Shown piece after piece: positions 1 to 9,846 of a stretch of DNA of 43,162 bases. A model generated the notes under the pieces. The model saw nothing but the letters and a program-made list of their open reading frames with translations. It did not search any database and had not been told where the DNA came from. The first letter of the stretch is position 1; every line of letters starts with the position of its first letter. This stretch comes from Paracoccaceae bacterium. Lineage in GTDB: Bacteria > Pseudomonadota > Alphaproteobacteria > Rhodobacterales > Rhodobacteraceae. A program made the translations under genes and the position numbers. The stretch lies in the NCBI GenBank assembly GCA_003567315.1, contig PWZT01000094.1, forward strand, positions 1 to 43,162, given 5' to 3'.

Positions 1-84
1 AAGCCGGGGGCCATTCGCGCGCGCGTCGGCAGCATAGAGTGATATTGCCTCACGGGCCTCCTCGTGCCAGTTGCGCCGCGCCAT
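1..84 (-). CDS. 5' end of an unidentified gene, cut by the window edge
   Basis: An ATG on the minus strand lies four bases past the stop of the sigma-4-like gene and opens an uninterrupted frame to the window edge (at least 28 residues, beginning MARRNWHEEAREAISLYAAD). The very tight spacing suggests it is the next cistron of the rpoD operon. No clear ribosome binding site precedes it, so translation would rely on coupling. Too little is present to assign a family, and it could be a chance open frame. Confidence 0.35.
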   Translation of the reverse strand, partial: MARRNWHEEAREAISLYAADARANGPRL

Positions 85-88
85 GGTG

Positions 89-496
89 CTATCGATCCAG
101 AAAGCTGCGTAATTTCCGCGAGCGCGACGGGTGCTTGAGTTTCCGCAGCGCTTTCACCTCGATCTCGCGTGTGCGCCCCCGATTCATTTTGAGTTGCTGG
201 CTGATTTGTTGCAGCGTCATACCAACTTCATGCCGCATGAAAAGCACACGCGCCTCACGCGGGGTGAGTGGCGCATGGGTCTGTGGGAATATCACCCTCG
301 TAGCATCGGACGCGTCGGCGATCTCATAGCCTTTACCCTTGCGACCTGATTGATGTTTTATGTCGCGCGTGCTTGCAAGCACCCGCTTTCGTGGTGTTTT
401 TCCGACCAGAACGTCGTGCAGGTTTTCGAGGCGCATCGCCTCGCGCAATTGATCCGGAAGCGCGGCATATTCGCGTCTGCTGAGCTTCGTTTCCAT
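89..496 (-). CDS. Stand-alone sigma-70 region 4 protein, paralogue of the RpoD C-terminus
   Basis: This is a 135-residue protein whose last ~65 residues align with sigma region 4 of the RpoD encoded about 350 bp upstream. The final [19 protein letters not shown] segment is identical and the DNA there is also visibly similar. It has no region 1, 2 or 3, so it cannot bind core polymerase or melt DNA as a normal sigma factor. The N-terminal ~70 residues are basic and unrecognised. Compared with RpoD, it lacks the four residues NTDH before the helix-turn-helix. The recognition helix reads NRGRTREIE instead of TRERIRQIE, so residues equivalent to E. coli E585 and Q589 are changed. A good AGGAGAG site sits 8 bases before the ATG. 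It follows the RelE-like gene by 12 bp. It could be an antitoxin-like regulator, an RpoD competitor or a decaying duplicate; that part is inference. Confidence 0.75.
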   Translation of the reverse strand: METKLSRREYAALPDQLREAMRLENLHDVLVGKTPRKRVLASTRDIKHQSGRKGKGYEIADASDATRVIFPQTHAPLTPREARVLFMRHEVGMTLQQISQQLKMNRGRTREIEVKALRKLKHPSRSRKLRSFLDR

Positions 497-508
497 CGAA
501 TTGCTCTC

Positions 509-843
509 CTATACTCCGAAGGCACCACGTAATTTCGACAGTTTTTCAAGAGCTTTCATGAATTGCTCACCCTTCTCGAGTTCGAGTGGCGGTCTGATCC
601 CACAGATATCGACGATGAACGCATCTTCGCTCGTTGCATAATGAAAGACTACGACAAATTCGCCAAATTGTCGATAACGCACAGTGCCCTCGACAAGATC
701 ACGCTCCGAGACCGGCACCGCAGCGAGCGATTGACCAATCACTTCCAACAGCGTTTCGGATACGCCATAATCTGCGATATCCCATTCGGCCGTGTCGGTC
801 GTACACACTTGGACTGGTTTGCCGCGCTGCGAAATCGAAGCGC

Positions 844-847
<4 letters not shown>
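509..847 (-). CDS. Small protein, possibly RelE/ParE-fold toxin-like, coupled to rpoD
   Basis: This 112-residue protein starts with GTG overlapping the rpoD stop codon (GTGA, 4-bp overlap), so its translation is probably coupled to rpoD. A predicted helical stretch (about residues 28-45) is followed by a strand-rich block, with [15 protein letters not shown] and then an [10 protein letters not shown] end. This resembles the R-x-R-x-G-x-Y/F-R/V-V-x-Y pattern of RelE/ParE-family ribonucleases and gyrase poisons. The C-terminus is a charged helix. I do not see an unambiguous catalytic set, so the toxin assignment is tentative. The downstream gene encodes a DNA-binding-like sigma region 4, which fits a toxin/antitoxin pair in shape only. 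The alternative is an unrelated small hypothetical protein. Confidence 0.55.
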
Positions 848-2838
<1,991 letters not shown>

Positions 2839-2996
2839 GAAAGCTCCCGAGGCTGCTTCAATGGAGAACGTGCGAATCACAAGGGGCCGTGCGAATCGTT
2901 CTCCGATTTCAAGTCTATCTAGGTAAGCTTGATCGGTTTTTCCAGTTCCAGCGCGTAATTTTACAGGCGCAAGCGGACGCTACTGTTACGAATCAG

Positions 2997-4919
2997 TCAC
3001 TTTTTCCGCTTGATCCAGATCTCTGATTCGATCATGCGCTGCAACGCGCCCGAAAGGGCGGCGCGATCCTCGTTCAGATCGGTTGTATCGGACAGGCGCG
3101 AGCGCTCGGCGCGGTTGCGCTGCTCGGCGGCTTCGCGCAGTCGCCATGTCACCCCCTCATCCGCGGCGGCACTCATGTCCTCGGAGGCCTCGCGCAGCTC
3201 CAGCGCCACGCCGCGCCGGGCGAGCAGTTTGGCGAATTCCTCTTGCAGGCAGCGCGCGGCAAGCTCGGGGTCATCGCGGCGGCGCACCGGGGGGGCGATG
3301 CGGATATGCCCCAGCTCAAGGATTCTCTGCGCCTCCTGCCGGTCGCGCTCGGGCAGGCTGTCGGGCAGGGCGGCCGTGTCGGGCAGGCTCAGAAGCGCGT
3401 GGCGCAGGCTTTCATGGCCCGCGCTGCGCATCTCGGCGCGTTCGAGATCGGCGGTGAAGCGCGGCAAAAGCCCCGGATGCGCGAGAAGTGTGGCGAGGAT
3501 GATTTCCTCGCGCATCCGCTCGGCGATATCGGCGCTGTCTGTCGTGGCGAGCAGCGTGGAGCGTGTGGAAGGCAGCGCCGTGGCGGGGGGCGCAGTGAAG
3601 CCATGGCGCGGCCCGCGCGGCCCGGTCGCGCTGCGCTTGGGCTGGAAGAATCCCGCGCGCAGACTGCGCAATTCCTCGGCGTAATGGGCGCGCAGATTGC
3701 CGTCGGTGATGGAGTTGAGCGCCGCGCGCAGGCGTTTGTCGAGCGCGGAGCGGCGCTCGGGGCTGTCAAACACCTGGCCTTCGGTTTCGCGCTGCCACAG
3801 CAGTTTGACAAGCGGCAGCGCATCCTCGATGAGCTTGCGCATGGCCGCATTGCCGCCTGCGCGCAGCACATCATCGGGGTCCATCTTTTCGGGCAGCAGG
3901 CAGAAGCGCAGCGATTGCTCGGCGCTCAGCAGCGGCAGGGCGAGGTCGATCAGCCGGTAGCCCGCGCGCAAGCCCGCAGCATCGCCATCGAGCGCGATGA
4001 TCGGCTCGGGCGAGAGGCGCCAGATCATGCGCAACTGCTCTTCGGTGATGGCGGTGCCCAGTGGCGCGACCGCGGCCTCGAACCCGGCGGAGACCAGTGC
4101 GATCACATCCATATAGCCTTCGGCGACCAGCAGCGGGTGCTTGCCTGCTGCGCTGCGCGCAGGTCCGGCGTTGTAGAGCGAGCGGCCCTTGTCGAAAAGC
4201 GGCGTTTCGGGCGAGTTGAGGTATTTCGCCCGCGCCTGCGCTGACATCGCGCGCCCGCCAAAGGCGATGCAGCGCCCGCGCGCATCGCGGATGGGGAAGA
4301 TGATGCGCCCGCGAAACCGGTCATAGGGGGTGCTGCCATCCTCGGGCGCGATGGCGAGCCCGGCCTCGATGATGCGCGCAGGCGGGATCCCGGCGCCGGT
4401 CAGATGCGCCCAGAGCGCCTGTCGCGCATCGGGGGCAAAACCGATCTCGAAGCGCGCGAGCGTGTCGGGGGTGAGCCCGCGCCCATGCAGATACTCGCGC
4501 GCCTGGGTCGCCTGCGCAGTGGTGAGTTGGGCGCGGAAGAAGCGCGTCGCGGCCTCCATCACCTCGGCCAGCGCGCCGAGCTTGTCGGCTTTCTCGGCGG
4601 CGCGCGGGTCGTGGGCGGGCATGGGCATCCCGGCCTCGCGGGCGAGGGTCTCGACGGCCTCCATGAAGCTCATGTTTTCGGTCTCGCGCAGGAAGCTCAG
4701 CGCGTCGCCCTTGGCATGGCAGCCGAAGCAGTAATAGAAGCCCTTGCGGTCATCGACATGAAAAGACGCGGTTTTTTCCTGATGGAACGGGCAGGGCGCC
4801 CAGAAATCGCCCTTCGCCTGGTTGGATTTGCGCATGTCCCATGTGACCTTGCGCCCGACCACCGAAGAGATCGAGACACGGTTGCGCAATTCATCCAGAA
4901 AACCGGGAGGGAGACTCAT
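2997..4919 (-). CDS. dnaG: DNA primase DnaG
   Basis: DnaG synthesises RNA primers for replication in the replisome. The chosen ATG at 4919 gives 640 residues beginning MSLPPGFLDELRNRV, the family's normal N-terminus; the frame stays open to 5084 but that extension is not family-like. The N-terminal CHC2 zinc-binding domain is intact, with ligands C43, H46, C64 and C67. It is followed by the catalytic core and the TOPRIM domain (VAEGYMDVIAL, then IALDGDAAG with its acidic residues). The C-terminal third is the variable DnaB-interacting helicase-binding region. It precedes rpoD by 158 bp, an echo of the macromolecular-synthesis operon, but no rpsU is adjacent. It diverges from msrB. Confidence 0.98.
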   Translation of the reverse strand: MSLPPGFLDELRNRVSISSVVGRKVTWDMRKSNQAKGDFWAPCPFHQEKTASFHVDDRKGFYYCFGCHAKGDALSFLRETENMSFMEAVETLAREAGMPMPAHDPRAAEKADKLGALAEVMEAATRFFRAQLTTAQATQAREYLHGRGLTPDTLARFEIGFAPDARQALWAHLTGAGIPPARIIEAGLAIAPEDGSTPYDRFRGRIIFPIRDARGRCIAFGGRAMSAQARAKYLNSPETPLFDKGRSLYNAGPARSAAGKHPLLVAEGYMDVIALVSAGFEAAVAPLGTAITEEQLRMIWRLSPEPIIALDGDAAGLRAGYRLIDLALPLLSAEQSLRFCLLPEKMDPDDVLRAGGNAAMRKLIEDALPLVKLLWQRETEGQVFDSPERRSALDKRLRAALNSITDGNLRAHYAEELRSLRAGFFQPKRSATGPRGPRHGFTAPPATALPSTRSTLLATTDSADIAERMREEIILATLLAHPGLLPRFTADLERAEMRSAGHESLRHALLSLPDTAALPDSLPERDRQEAQRILELGHIRIAPPVRRRDDPELAARCLQEEFAKLLARRGVALELREASEDMSAAADEGVTWRLREAAEQRNRAERSRLSDTTDLNEDRAALSGALQRMIESEIWIKRKK

Positions 4920-5037
4920 AAGCGGATCATGACAGATCACAGAGCTTTGTTGAAGCGGCTTGCGCGATATATGCTTAGCTGTGAACCGATGCGGGGGGCT
5001 GTGTCGTATTGCTATCAGACGTAACTGGAGGTGGAAG

Positions 5038-5559
5038 ATGTTCAACAGACGCAGATTTCTGGCCAGCGCCGGGCTTGTCTTCATGGGGCAGGCGGCGATG
5101 GGCGGCGAAAAGCGCTTTCCGCTGGAACTGAGCGATGAGGAATGGCGCGCGCGGCTGACGCCCGCGCAATACGCCGTGCTGCGCGATCATGCGACCGAGC
5201 GCGCCTATACCAATGCGCTGAAGGGCGAACGCTCGCCGCTGCTGGAGGAAGACCGCGCGGGGACGTATAATTGTGCGGGTTGCGGGCAGGGGCTTTATCG
5301 CTCCGAGACCAAATATGACAGCCGCACAGGCTGGCCGAGTTTCTGGGACGCGATCGAGGGCGCGGTCGGCACGCAGACGGATCGGCGCTTCTTCATGACG
5401 CGCACGGAGGTGCATTGTGCCAATTGTGGCGGGCATCTGGGGCATATTTTCGATGACGGCCCCGAGCCCACAGGCAAGCGCCATTGCATCAACGGTCTGG
5501 CGATGACGTTCACGCCGGATGACACGGGCGAGGTCGAGGGCCACCCGGTTGGCGCGTGA
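5038..5559 (+). CDS. msrB: Peptide-methionine (R)-S-oxide reductase MsrB with Tat signal
   Basis: MsrB reduces R-methionine sulfoxide in damaged proteins. The protein has 173 residues. The zinc-site cysteines are C79/C82 (CAGC) and C127/C130 (CANC), and the catalytic cysteine is C150 in RHCIN, so the active site is complete. The N-terminus NRRRFLASAGLVFMGQAAMG has a twin-arginine motif (RRxFL) and a short hydrophobic stretch, indicating export of the folded enzyme through the Tat system to the periplasm. The ATG at 5038 is supported by GGAGG 6 bases upstream. It is divergent from dnaG and followed 53 bp later by a TerB-like gene. A periplasmic role in repair of oxidised envelope proteins is inferred. 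Confidence 0.95.
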   Translation: MFNRRRFLASAGLVFMGQAAMGGEKRFPLELSDEEWRARLTPAQYAVLRDHATERAYTNALKGERSPLLEEDRAGTYNCAGCGQGLYRSETKYDSRTGWPSFWDAIEGAVGTQTDRRFFMTRTEVHCANCGGHLGHIFDDGPEPTGKRHCINGLAMTFTPDDTGEVEGHPVGA

Positions 5560-5612
5560 AGGTAGAGCAGTTGTGAGGGCATGGGCTTGGGGTCGCGCGC
5601 GGCTCACCCTAT

Positions 5613-6089
5613 ATGATAATCATGCCTGAGAGAGCTATACAATGGATGCGGGGCCTTATTGCCCCCGAGCGTGAGAGCCCGGCGGAGGCTGCGCCGTCGA
5701 GCGAAACCGCGCTGGTGGCGCTGTTGGTGCGGGCTGCGCGGGCGAATGACGACTACGACACGCGCCAGGTCGCGGCGATTGACGCGGTTGTGGCGCGGCG
5801 TTTCGAGGTCGGGCCGTTCGAGATCGCAGCCCTGCGGCGCAAGGCCGAAGCGCTGGAGGCCGCGACCGGCGACACAGTGCATCTGACACGCGCGATCAAG
5901 GAGTTGGTGGCGCTGGAAGACCGCCCGGCGTTGTTGCGCGACCTCTGGGCCGTCATCCTTGCGGATGGCAAGCGCCATGACGCGGAAAACGGGATGATGC
6001 GGCTGGTGTCCAACCTGCTGGGACTGAACGATCGCGACTCGGCCTTTGCGCGGCAGCGCGCGGAGCAAGATGGCGGCGGGGCAGAGTGA
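5613..6089 (+). CDS. TerB-like (tellurite resistance B family) protein
   Basis: This helical, cytoplasmic protein of about 158 residues belongs to the TerB/TerB-like group. The central pattern fits: an acidic DDYDTRQVAAIDAVV helix, then LLRDLWAVILADGKRHDAENGMMRLVSNLLGL, with the DG-x(4)-E metal-binding-like motif typical of TerB proteins. TerB-like proteins are associated with stress or metal-dependent signalling, but their biochemical role is poorly known. The start is uncertain: ATGs in frame at 5613, 5622 and 5646 are all possible and none has a convincing ribosome binding site. No other ter genes are nearby, so tellurite resistance itself is unlikely. Confidence 0.75.
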   Translation: MIIMPERAIQWMRGLIAPERESPAEAAPSSETALVALLVRAARANDDYDTRQVAAIDAVVARRFEVGPFEIAALRRKAEALEAATGDTVHLTRAIKELVALEDRPALLRDLWAVILADGKRHDAENGMMRLVSNLLGLNDRDSAFARQRAEQDGGGAE

Positions 6090-6145
6090 GTGAAGGCTGC
6101 ACACGCGAAGCCTGCGTCAGGCGCCCTTTATTCTACGCGCCTTGA

Positions 6146-6200
6146 CTTCATCTTGCCCAAAATACTCTCGCCGAAGGCAGCGCGCCGCAAGGCGCGCTTC
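6146..6200 (+). repeat. Interspersed hairpin element, copy A
   Basis: This is one of four related elements in the window. It begins with CTTCATCTTGCCCAAAATAC, followed by CTCTCGCCGAAGGC and a perfect 8-bp hairpin AGCGCGCC-GCAA-GGCGCGCT at 6179-6198. It lies just after the TerB-like gene on the same strand, in a convergent intergenic region. The loop is GCAA (a GNRA-type tetraloop) where copies B and C have GTCA. There is no T-run after the stem, so it is not a classical intrinsic terminator. Confidence 0.8.
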
Positions 6201-6286
6201 CCCCTCCAGAGGAGCGAGGGTCAACGAAGGCGCCGTGCGTTAACGCCTGCGGCCCAGCCTGATCAAGAAGCACTGCCAGACAGCAC

Positions 6287-6316
6287 AAAAAACCCGGCCT
6301 TGCGACCGGGTTTTTT
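6287..6316 (-). terminator. Intrinsic terminator, probably bidirectional
   Basis: AAAAAACCCGG and CCGGGTTTTTT form a perfect 11-bp stem around an 8-base loop. Read on the minus strand it follows the BI-1 gene by about 20 bases and ends in a T-run. Read on the plus strand it would equally stop transcripts from the TerB-like gene. Confidence 0.9.
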
Positions 6317-6334
6317 CTTTCCATAACAGTCAGC

Positions 6335-7120
6335 TTATTCCTGCTGGCCGAGGAACATGAGCAGGAACTGGAACATGTTCAGGAAGCTGATATAGAGCAT
6401 TAGCGCCCCATCAACGGCCGCCTTGTCCAGAAACTCCTGATCGCCCGCAGCGGCATGCATGACATACTCGCTCTTGATCGTCTGCGTGTAGAACGCTGTC
6501 AGACCCGCGAAGATCAGAATGCCGATGGCGGAGATCGCGAACATCATGGCCGGGTTCTGCAGGAACAGGTTGACGATCATCGCGACGATCAGACCGATCA
6601 CACCCATGATCAGGAATGTCCCCATGCCGGAGAGATCCTTTTTCGTGGTGTAGCCATACAGGCTGAGACCTGCGAAGGCGATGGCCGTAACGAGGAAGGT
6701 CTGCGTGATCGAGTAGCTGGTGAACACGAGGAAGATCGAGCTGAGCGACAGGCCGATGGCTGTTGCGAAGATGAAGAAGCCAAGCTGCACACCTGCGGCG
6801 GATGCCTTGCGCATCAACGCGCCCCAGCCGAAGAGGACGAAGGCGAGCGGGGCGAACATGATCACCCAGCGCAGCGGCGAGGTGTAGATCGCCGCGCCGA
6901 TGCTGTTCAGCATCGTGCCATTGGGCAGTTGCGCGACTGCCATGTTCGGGTCGCTGGTGGTTGCCAGCCCGGCGATGGCCCACGCGGCCGCACCAGTGAT
7001 GAGCATGCCCACCGACATGGTGCCATACACCTTGTTCATGTGGGCGCGAAGGCCCGCATCAATCTCTGCGGCGCGGGTGCTGCTGACCGTCTGCGCGCGC
7101 ATCTGGTTCAAATCTGCCAT
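6335..7120 (-). CDS. Bax inhibitor-1 / YccA family membrane protein
   Basis: The product is a 261-residue inner-membrane protein of the BI-1 (UPF0005/YbhL) family, which includes pH-sensitive calcium leak channels and relatives of the FtsH modulator YccA. About seven hydrophobic segments follow a short soluble N-terminus that starts MADLNQMRAQTV. Family features include YGTMSVGMLITGAAAWAIAG in the first segment, ALSAIFLVF-like segments, and a C-terminal end LMLYISFLNMFQFLLMFLG. The ATG at 7120 is preceded by GGAGG at ideal spacing; a longer open frame reaches 7192. A strong terminator follows. The physiological role in this organism is not shown by the context. Confidence 0.93.
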   Translation of the reverse strand: MADLNQMRAQTVSSTRAAEIDAGLRAHMNKVYGTMSVGMLITGAAAWAIAGLATTSDPNMAVAQLPNGTMLNSIGAAIYTSPLRWVIMFAPLAFVLFGWGALMRKASAAGVQLGFFIFATAIGLSLSSIFLVFTSYSITQTFLVTAIAFAGLSLYGYTTKKDLSGMGTFLIMGVIGLIVAMIVNLFLQNPAMMFAISAIGILIFAGLTAFYTQTIKSEYVMHAAAGDQEFLDKAAVDGALMLYISFLNMFQFLLMFLGQQE

Positions 7121-7254
7121 TCTTACCTCCGTAAATGGGTGCAGACGGGGGATACCCGTCAGCTTGCGGGTAATATCGTCAACCTTCGGCACAGTTTCAA
7201 GCAGAACCGGAGTAAAATGGACGGGATTTGACCGGCTTTTGCGGCATTGACCAG

Positions 7255-8226
7255 TCAGGCATCAGAATTGACCTCGATGACGACCTTGCCGGTGGATTTG
7301 CGCTGCCGCAGCAGATCGAACCCGTCCGAGACCTGCTCGAGCGGCAGCACGTGGCTCACATGCGGGCGTATCGCCCCGGCCTCATACATGGCCATGAGGC
7401 TTTGCAGCGAGCCAGTCAGGGTGTCAGGCGCGAATTTGAGATAACCGCCCCAATACAGGCCGATAACGGTCAGATTCTTGACCAACAGGATATTGGCGGG
7501 GAAGTGCGGCACCTCGCCACCCGCGAAACCGATGGCGAGAAACCTTCCCTCGGGGCGCAGCGCGCGCAGGGCGGGCGTGGCCAGCGGCTCGCCGATCGCG
7601 TCATAGACGACATCGACCCCGCCAAGCTCCTTGAGCGCCGCGCGCAGGTCGAGCCCGGTGCTGTCGAGACATTCTGTCGCACCTGCTGCCTGCGCGACTG
7701 CAAGCTTATCAGCCCCGCGCGCCACGGCGATCACCCGCGCGCCCATCGCGGCGCCGATCTCGACGGCGGTCAGGCCAACCCCGCCTGCCGCCCCAAGCAC
7801 CAGCAGGGTCTCGCCGCGCCGCAGGCCCGCGCGGTGGGCGAGCGCCAGATGCGACGTGCCATAGGCCACGAGAAAGCCCGCAGCCTCGGTCATGGGCATC
7901 GCATCGGGCAGGGGCAGGCAGCGGGTGGCAGGACAGCAGACTTCCTCTGCCAGCCCGCCCGCGCCGAGGAAGGCGGCCACGCGCATTCCCGGCTCGAGCC
8001 CCGTGACGCCTTCGCCAACCTCAGTGATTCGGCCTGCGACCTCCATGCCCATCACGAGGGGCAGGTCGGGGCGTTCCTGATAGCGGCCCTCAACCATGAG
8101 CAGATCGGCGAAATTCAGCCCGCAGGCCGCGATCGAGACCCGGACTTCGCCCTGAGCGAGCGTTGGTGTATCGATTTCCTCCAGCTTTGGCGGAGTGCCA
8201 AGAGCGTTCAAGATGACTGCACGCAT
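7255..8226 (-). CDS. NADPH:quinone oxidoreductase family protein (MDR superfamily)
   Basis: A 323-residue zinc-independent medium-chain dehydrogenase/reductase of the quinone oxidoreductase (QOR) type. The N-terminal GroES-like domain contains CGLNFADLLMVEGRYQ and PLVMGMEVAGRI. The Rossmann fold follows, with the nucleotide motif LVLGAAGGVGLTAVEIG, and the end is STGKVVIEV, typical of the family. It has no structural-zinc cysteine cluster. It should reduce quinones or alpha,beta-unsaturated carbonyls with NADPH; the exact substrate cannot be read from sequence. It is transcribed alone, away from the XRE regulator, with a palindrome in the shared 334-bp upstream region. Confidence 0.9.
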   Translation of the reverse strand: MRAVILNALGTPPKLEEIDTPTLAQGEVRVSIAACGLNFADLLMVEGRYQERPDLPLVMGMEVAGRITEVGEGVTGLEPGMRVAAFLGAGGLAEEVCCPATRCLPLPDAMPMTEAAGFLVAYGTSHLALAHRAGLRRGETLLVLGAAGGVGLTAVEIGAAMGARVIAVARGADKLAVAQAAGATECLDSTGLDLRAALKELGGVDVVYDAIGEPLATPALRALRPEGRFLAIGFAGGEVPHFPANILLVKNLTVIGLYWGGYLKFAPDTLTGSLQSLMAMYEAGAIRPHVSHVLPLEQVSDGFDLLRQRKSTGKVVIEVNSDA

Positions 8227-8560
8227 CGGAAAATCCTGTCAATTTTGTGGCGTTCGCGATCTTACAGGCTGGCGCGTCGATTGCCACTTGCCTGTTTGGC
8301 ATCGAATTGGAAACGATTCAGGCGCTGGTTGCATTTTGATTTGCAAAATGCAACTCTTTGTCAAGATTCCAAAAGATGTCTTTCATTCGCAATTCAAGTG
8401 CTTCACAACCTAAAACATGTGTGTCCCCCTGTGGGCTCGCCTTCGCGGGGAACCGGGGTGGTCAACCCGGATCGCGAATGTGGTGGCTTTCCCCGTGCGG
8501 TGGTGCGGTGCTGGTCAGGTGGGCGCACATATAGAACAGGACGGGTATTTAGGAGTTACG
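8227..8560. other. 334-bp divergent intergenic region
   Basis: This is the only stretch over 300 bases without a gene. It separates the quinone oxidoreductase (leftward) from the XRE regulator (rightward). It contains a markedly AT-rich block around 8320-8416 with a 27-bp palindrome, a TTGACA hexamer on the minus strand at 8364-8359, and an AGGAG ribosome binding site at 8551-8555. The remaining right part is GC-rich with small stem potential. I see no convincing small gene here. Confidence 0.7.
8328..8354. promoter_or_regulatory. 27-bp palindrome, putative operator
   Basis: Perfect 11-bp arms (GTTGCATTTTG and CAAAATGCAAC) flank a five-base spacer ATTTG. On the minus strand it lies directly after a TTGACA hexamer, in the position of a core promoter spacer, and about 100 bp before the quinone oxidoreductase start. 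It is about 205 bp before the XRE gene. A T-run after the stem is lacking, so an operator is more likely than a terminator. Which protein binds is unknown; the adjacent XRE regulator is a candidate. Confidence 0.5.
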
Positions 8561-8917
8561 ATGGCGCATTTAGTTGACATCCATGTAGGGCAGAAGATCA
8601 GGCAGCGCAGGTGGCTGTTCGGGATGACGCAGCAGCAGCTTGCCTCCGAGGTCGGGATCAAATTTCAGCAAATCCAGAAATACGAGACGGGCATGAACAG
8701 GGTGTCGGCGTCGCGGCTGTGGGAAATATCGCGGGTGCTCGATGTGCCACCGAGCTATTTCTTCGAAGGCATAGAGGACGGGCCGACAGAGGACAGCGAA
8801 GACGAGCTTCTCAAGAAGAAGGAAACGCTCGAGCTGTTGCGGACCTATTACCAGATCCCCGAAGACCAGCGCAAAAAGCTTCTATCGCTCGCACAGGCGC
8901 TGGGGCAGACGCCTTAG
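8561..8917 (+). CDS. XRE-family helix-turn-helix regulator
   Basis: A 118-residue cytoplasmic DNA-binding protein. The Cro/C1-type helix-turn-helix spans about residues 9-64: VGQKIRQRRWLFGMTQQQLA, then IKFQQIQKYETGMNRVSASRL, then the typical tail VLDVPPSYFFEG. The last ~45 residues are acidic then basic (EDSEDELLKKKETLELL) and probably mediate oligomerisation. The ATG at 8561 is set by AGGAG 5 bases upstream, although the frame stays open to 8417. Similar single-domain regulators are common chromosomal genes in alphaproteobacteria, so this need not be a phage remnant. A terminator follows immediately, so it is monocistronic. Confidence 0.92.
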   Translation: MAHLVDIHVGQKIRQRRWLFGMTQQQLASEVGIKFQQIQKYETGMNRVSASRLWEISRVLDVPPSYFFEGIEDGPTEDSEDELLKKKETLELLRTYYQIPEDQRKKLLSLAQALGQTP

Positions 8918-8938
8918 ACGTGTAACTCCTTAGCAGCG

Positions 8939-8967
8939 AGGCCGATCGCATGGCAGGTCGGCCTTTT
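8939..8967 (+). terminator. Intrinsic terminator of the XRE gene
   Basis: AGGCCGA and TCGGCCT form a 7-bp perfect stem with a 12-base loop, followed by a short T-run, 21 bp after the XRE stop codon. Confidence 0.75.
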
Positions 8968-9022
8968 CTCATGCCCGGGATCGGGTAGCAGCAGCGCTGT
9001 GTTCGGCGTAAGGAAGGGGCGG

Positions 9023-9832
9023 ATGGCATCACGCAAGATGCAGGATACAGAGCGAGAGGCCTTGATCGCCCATGCCCAGGCGCTGGCCGATATCGCGCGC
9101 GCGGCGATCCTGCCATGGTTTCGCAAGCCCGCGCTGGCTGCGGACAACAAGGCGGACGAAGGGTTCGATCCGGTCACGCAGGCCGACCGCGCCTCGGAAG
9201 AGGCGATGCGCGCCTATCTGCGCGCGCATCGGCCCGAGGACGGGATCCTGGGCGAGGAATTCGCGCCGGTGGAAAGCCGGTCGGGCCTGACATGGGTGCT
9301 CGACCCGGTGGATGGCACGCGGGGCTTTCTGGCGGGCACGCCCTGCTGGGGGGTGCTGATCGCGCTGGCCGATTCCGAGGGGCCGTTTCTGGGGGTGATC
9401 GACCAGCCCTATATCGGCGAGCGCTTTCTGGGCGGGCTCGGGCAGGGCTGGACGGTCGGGCCGCAGGGCGAGCGCGCCCTGCGCACGCGCGAATCGGTGG
9501 CGCTGGAAGAGGCGGTGCTGTTCACGACCTTTCCCGAAATCGGGACGGAGGCGGAGCGCGCAGCCTTTGGCCGCGTGGCGCGCGCTGTGCGGCTCACGCG
9601 CTACGGGATGGATTGCTATGCCTATGCGCTGCTGGCTGCGGGACATGTCGATCTGGTGATCGAGGCGGGGCTCAACGCTTACGACATCGCCGCTCCGCAG
9701 GCGGTAATCGCGGCGGCGGGGGGTATCGTCACCAACTGGCAGGGCGGGCGTGTGGATGCGGGCGGGCAGGTGATCGCGGCGGCAAATTCCGCGCTGCACG
9801 CGCAGGCGCTGGCGCTGTTGCAGGGCGCGTGA
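9023..9832 (+). CDS. hisN: Inositol-monophosphatase family phosphatase, probably histidinol-phosphatase HisN
   Basis: A 269-residue Mg-dependent, Li-sensitive-type phosphatase fold. The metal-binding motifs are complete: GEE at residues 77-79, DPVDGTRGFLAG starting at D94, and YDIAAPQAVIAAAGG near the C-terminus. The sequence pattern (GTRGF after DPVD) resembles the HisN branch that dephosphorylates histidinol phosphate in histidine synthesis, rather than SuhB or CysQ, but substrate cannot be proved from sequence. The start at 9023 is chosen because AAGGAAGGGGCGG precedes it directly; a GTG at 8999 is possible. No other his genes are near. It is followed by hairpin element copy B. Confidence 0.85.
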   Translation: MASRKMQDTEREALIAHAQALADIARAAILPWFRKPALAADNKADEGFDPVTQADRASEEAMRAYLRAHRPEDGILGEEFAPVESRSGLTWVLDPVDGTRGFLAGTPCWGVLIALADSEGPFLGVIDQPYIGERFLGGLGQGWTVGPQGERALRTRESVALEEAVLFTTFPEIGTEAERAAFGRVARAVRLTRYGMDCYAYALLAAGHVDLVIEAGLNAYDIAAPQAVIAAAGGIVTNWQGGRVDAGGQVIAAANSALHAQALALLQGA

Positions 9833-9846
9833 CGCCTCGACCCGTT

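Noticed and set aside
6090-6326. A 78-codon open frame after the TerB-like gene
   Set aside because: It spans a hairpin repeat copy and the terminator, has no ribosome binding site and no family resemblance.
7150-7160. Small hairpin GACGGG/CCCGTC just upstream of the BI-1 gene
   Set aside because: Only six base pairs with no conserved riboswitch-like context; could be chance.
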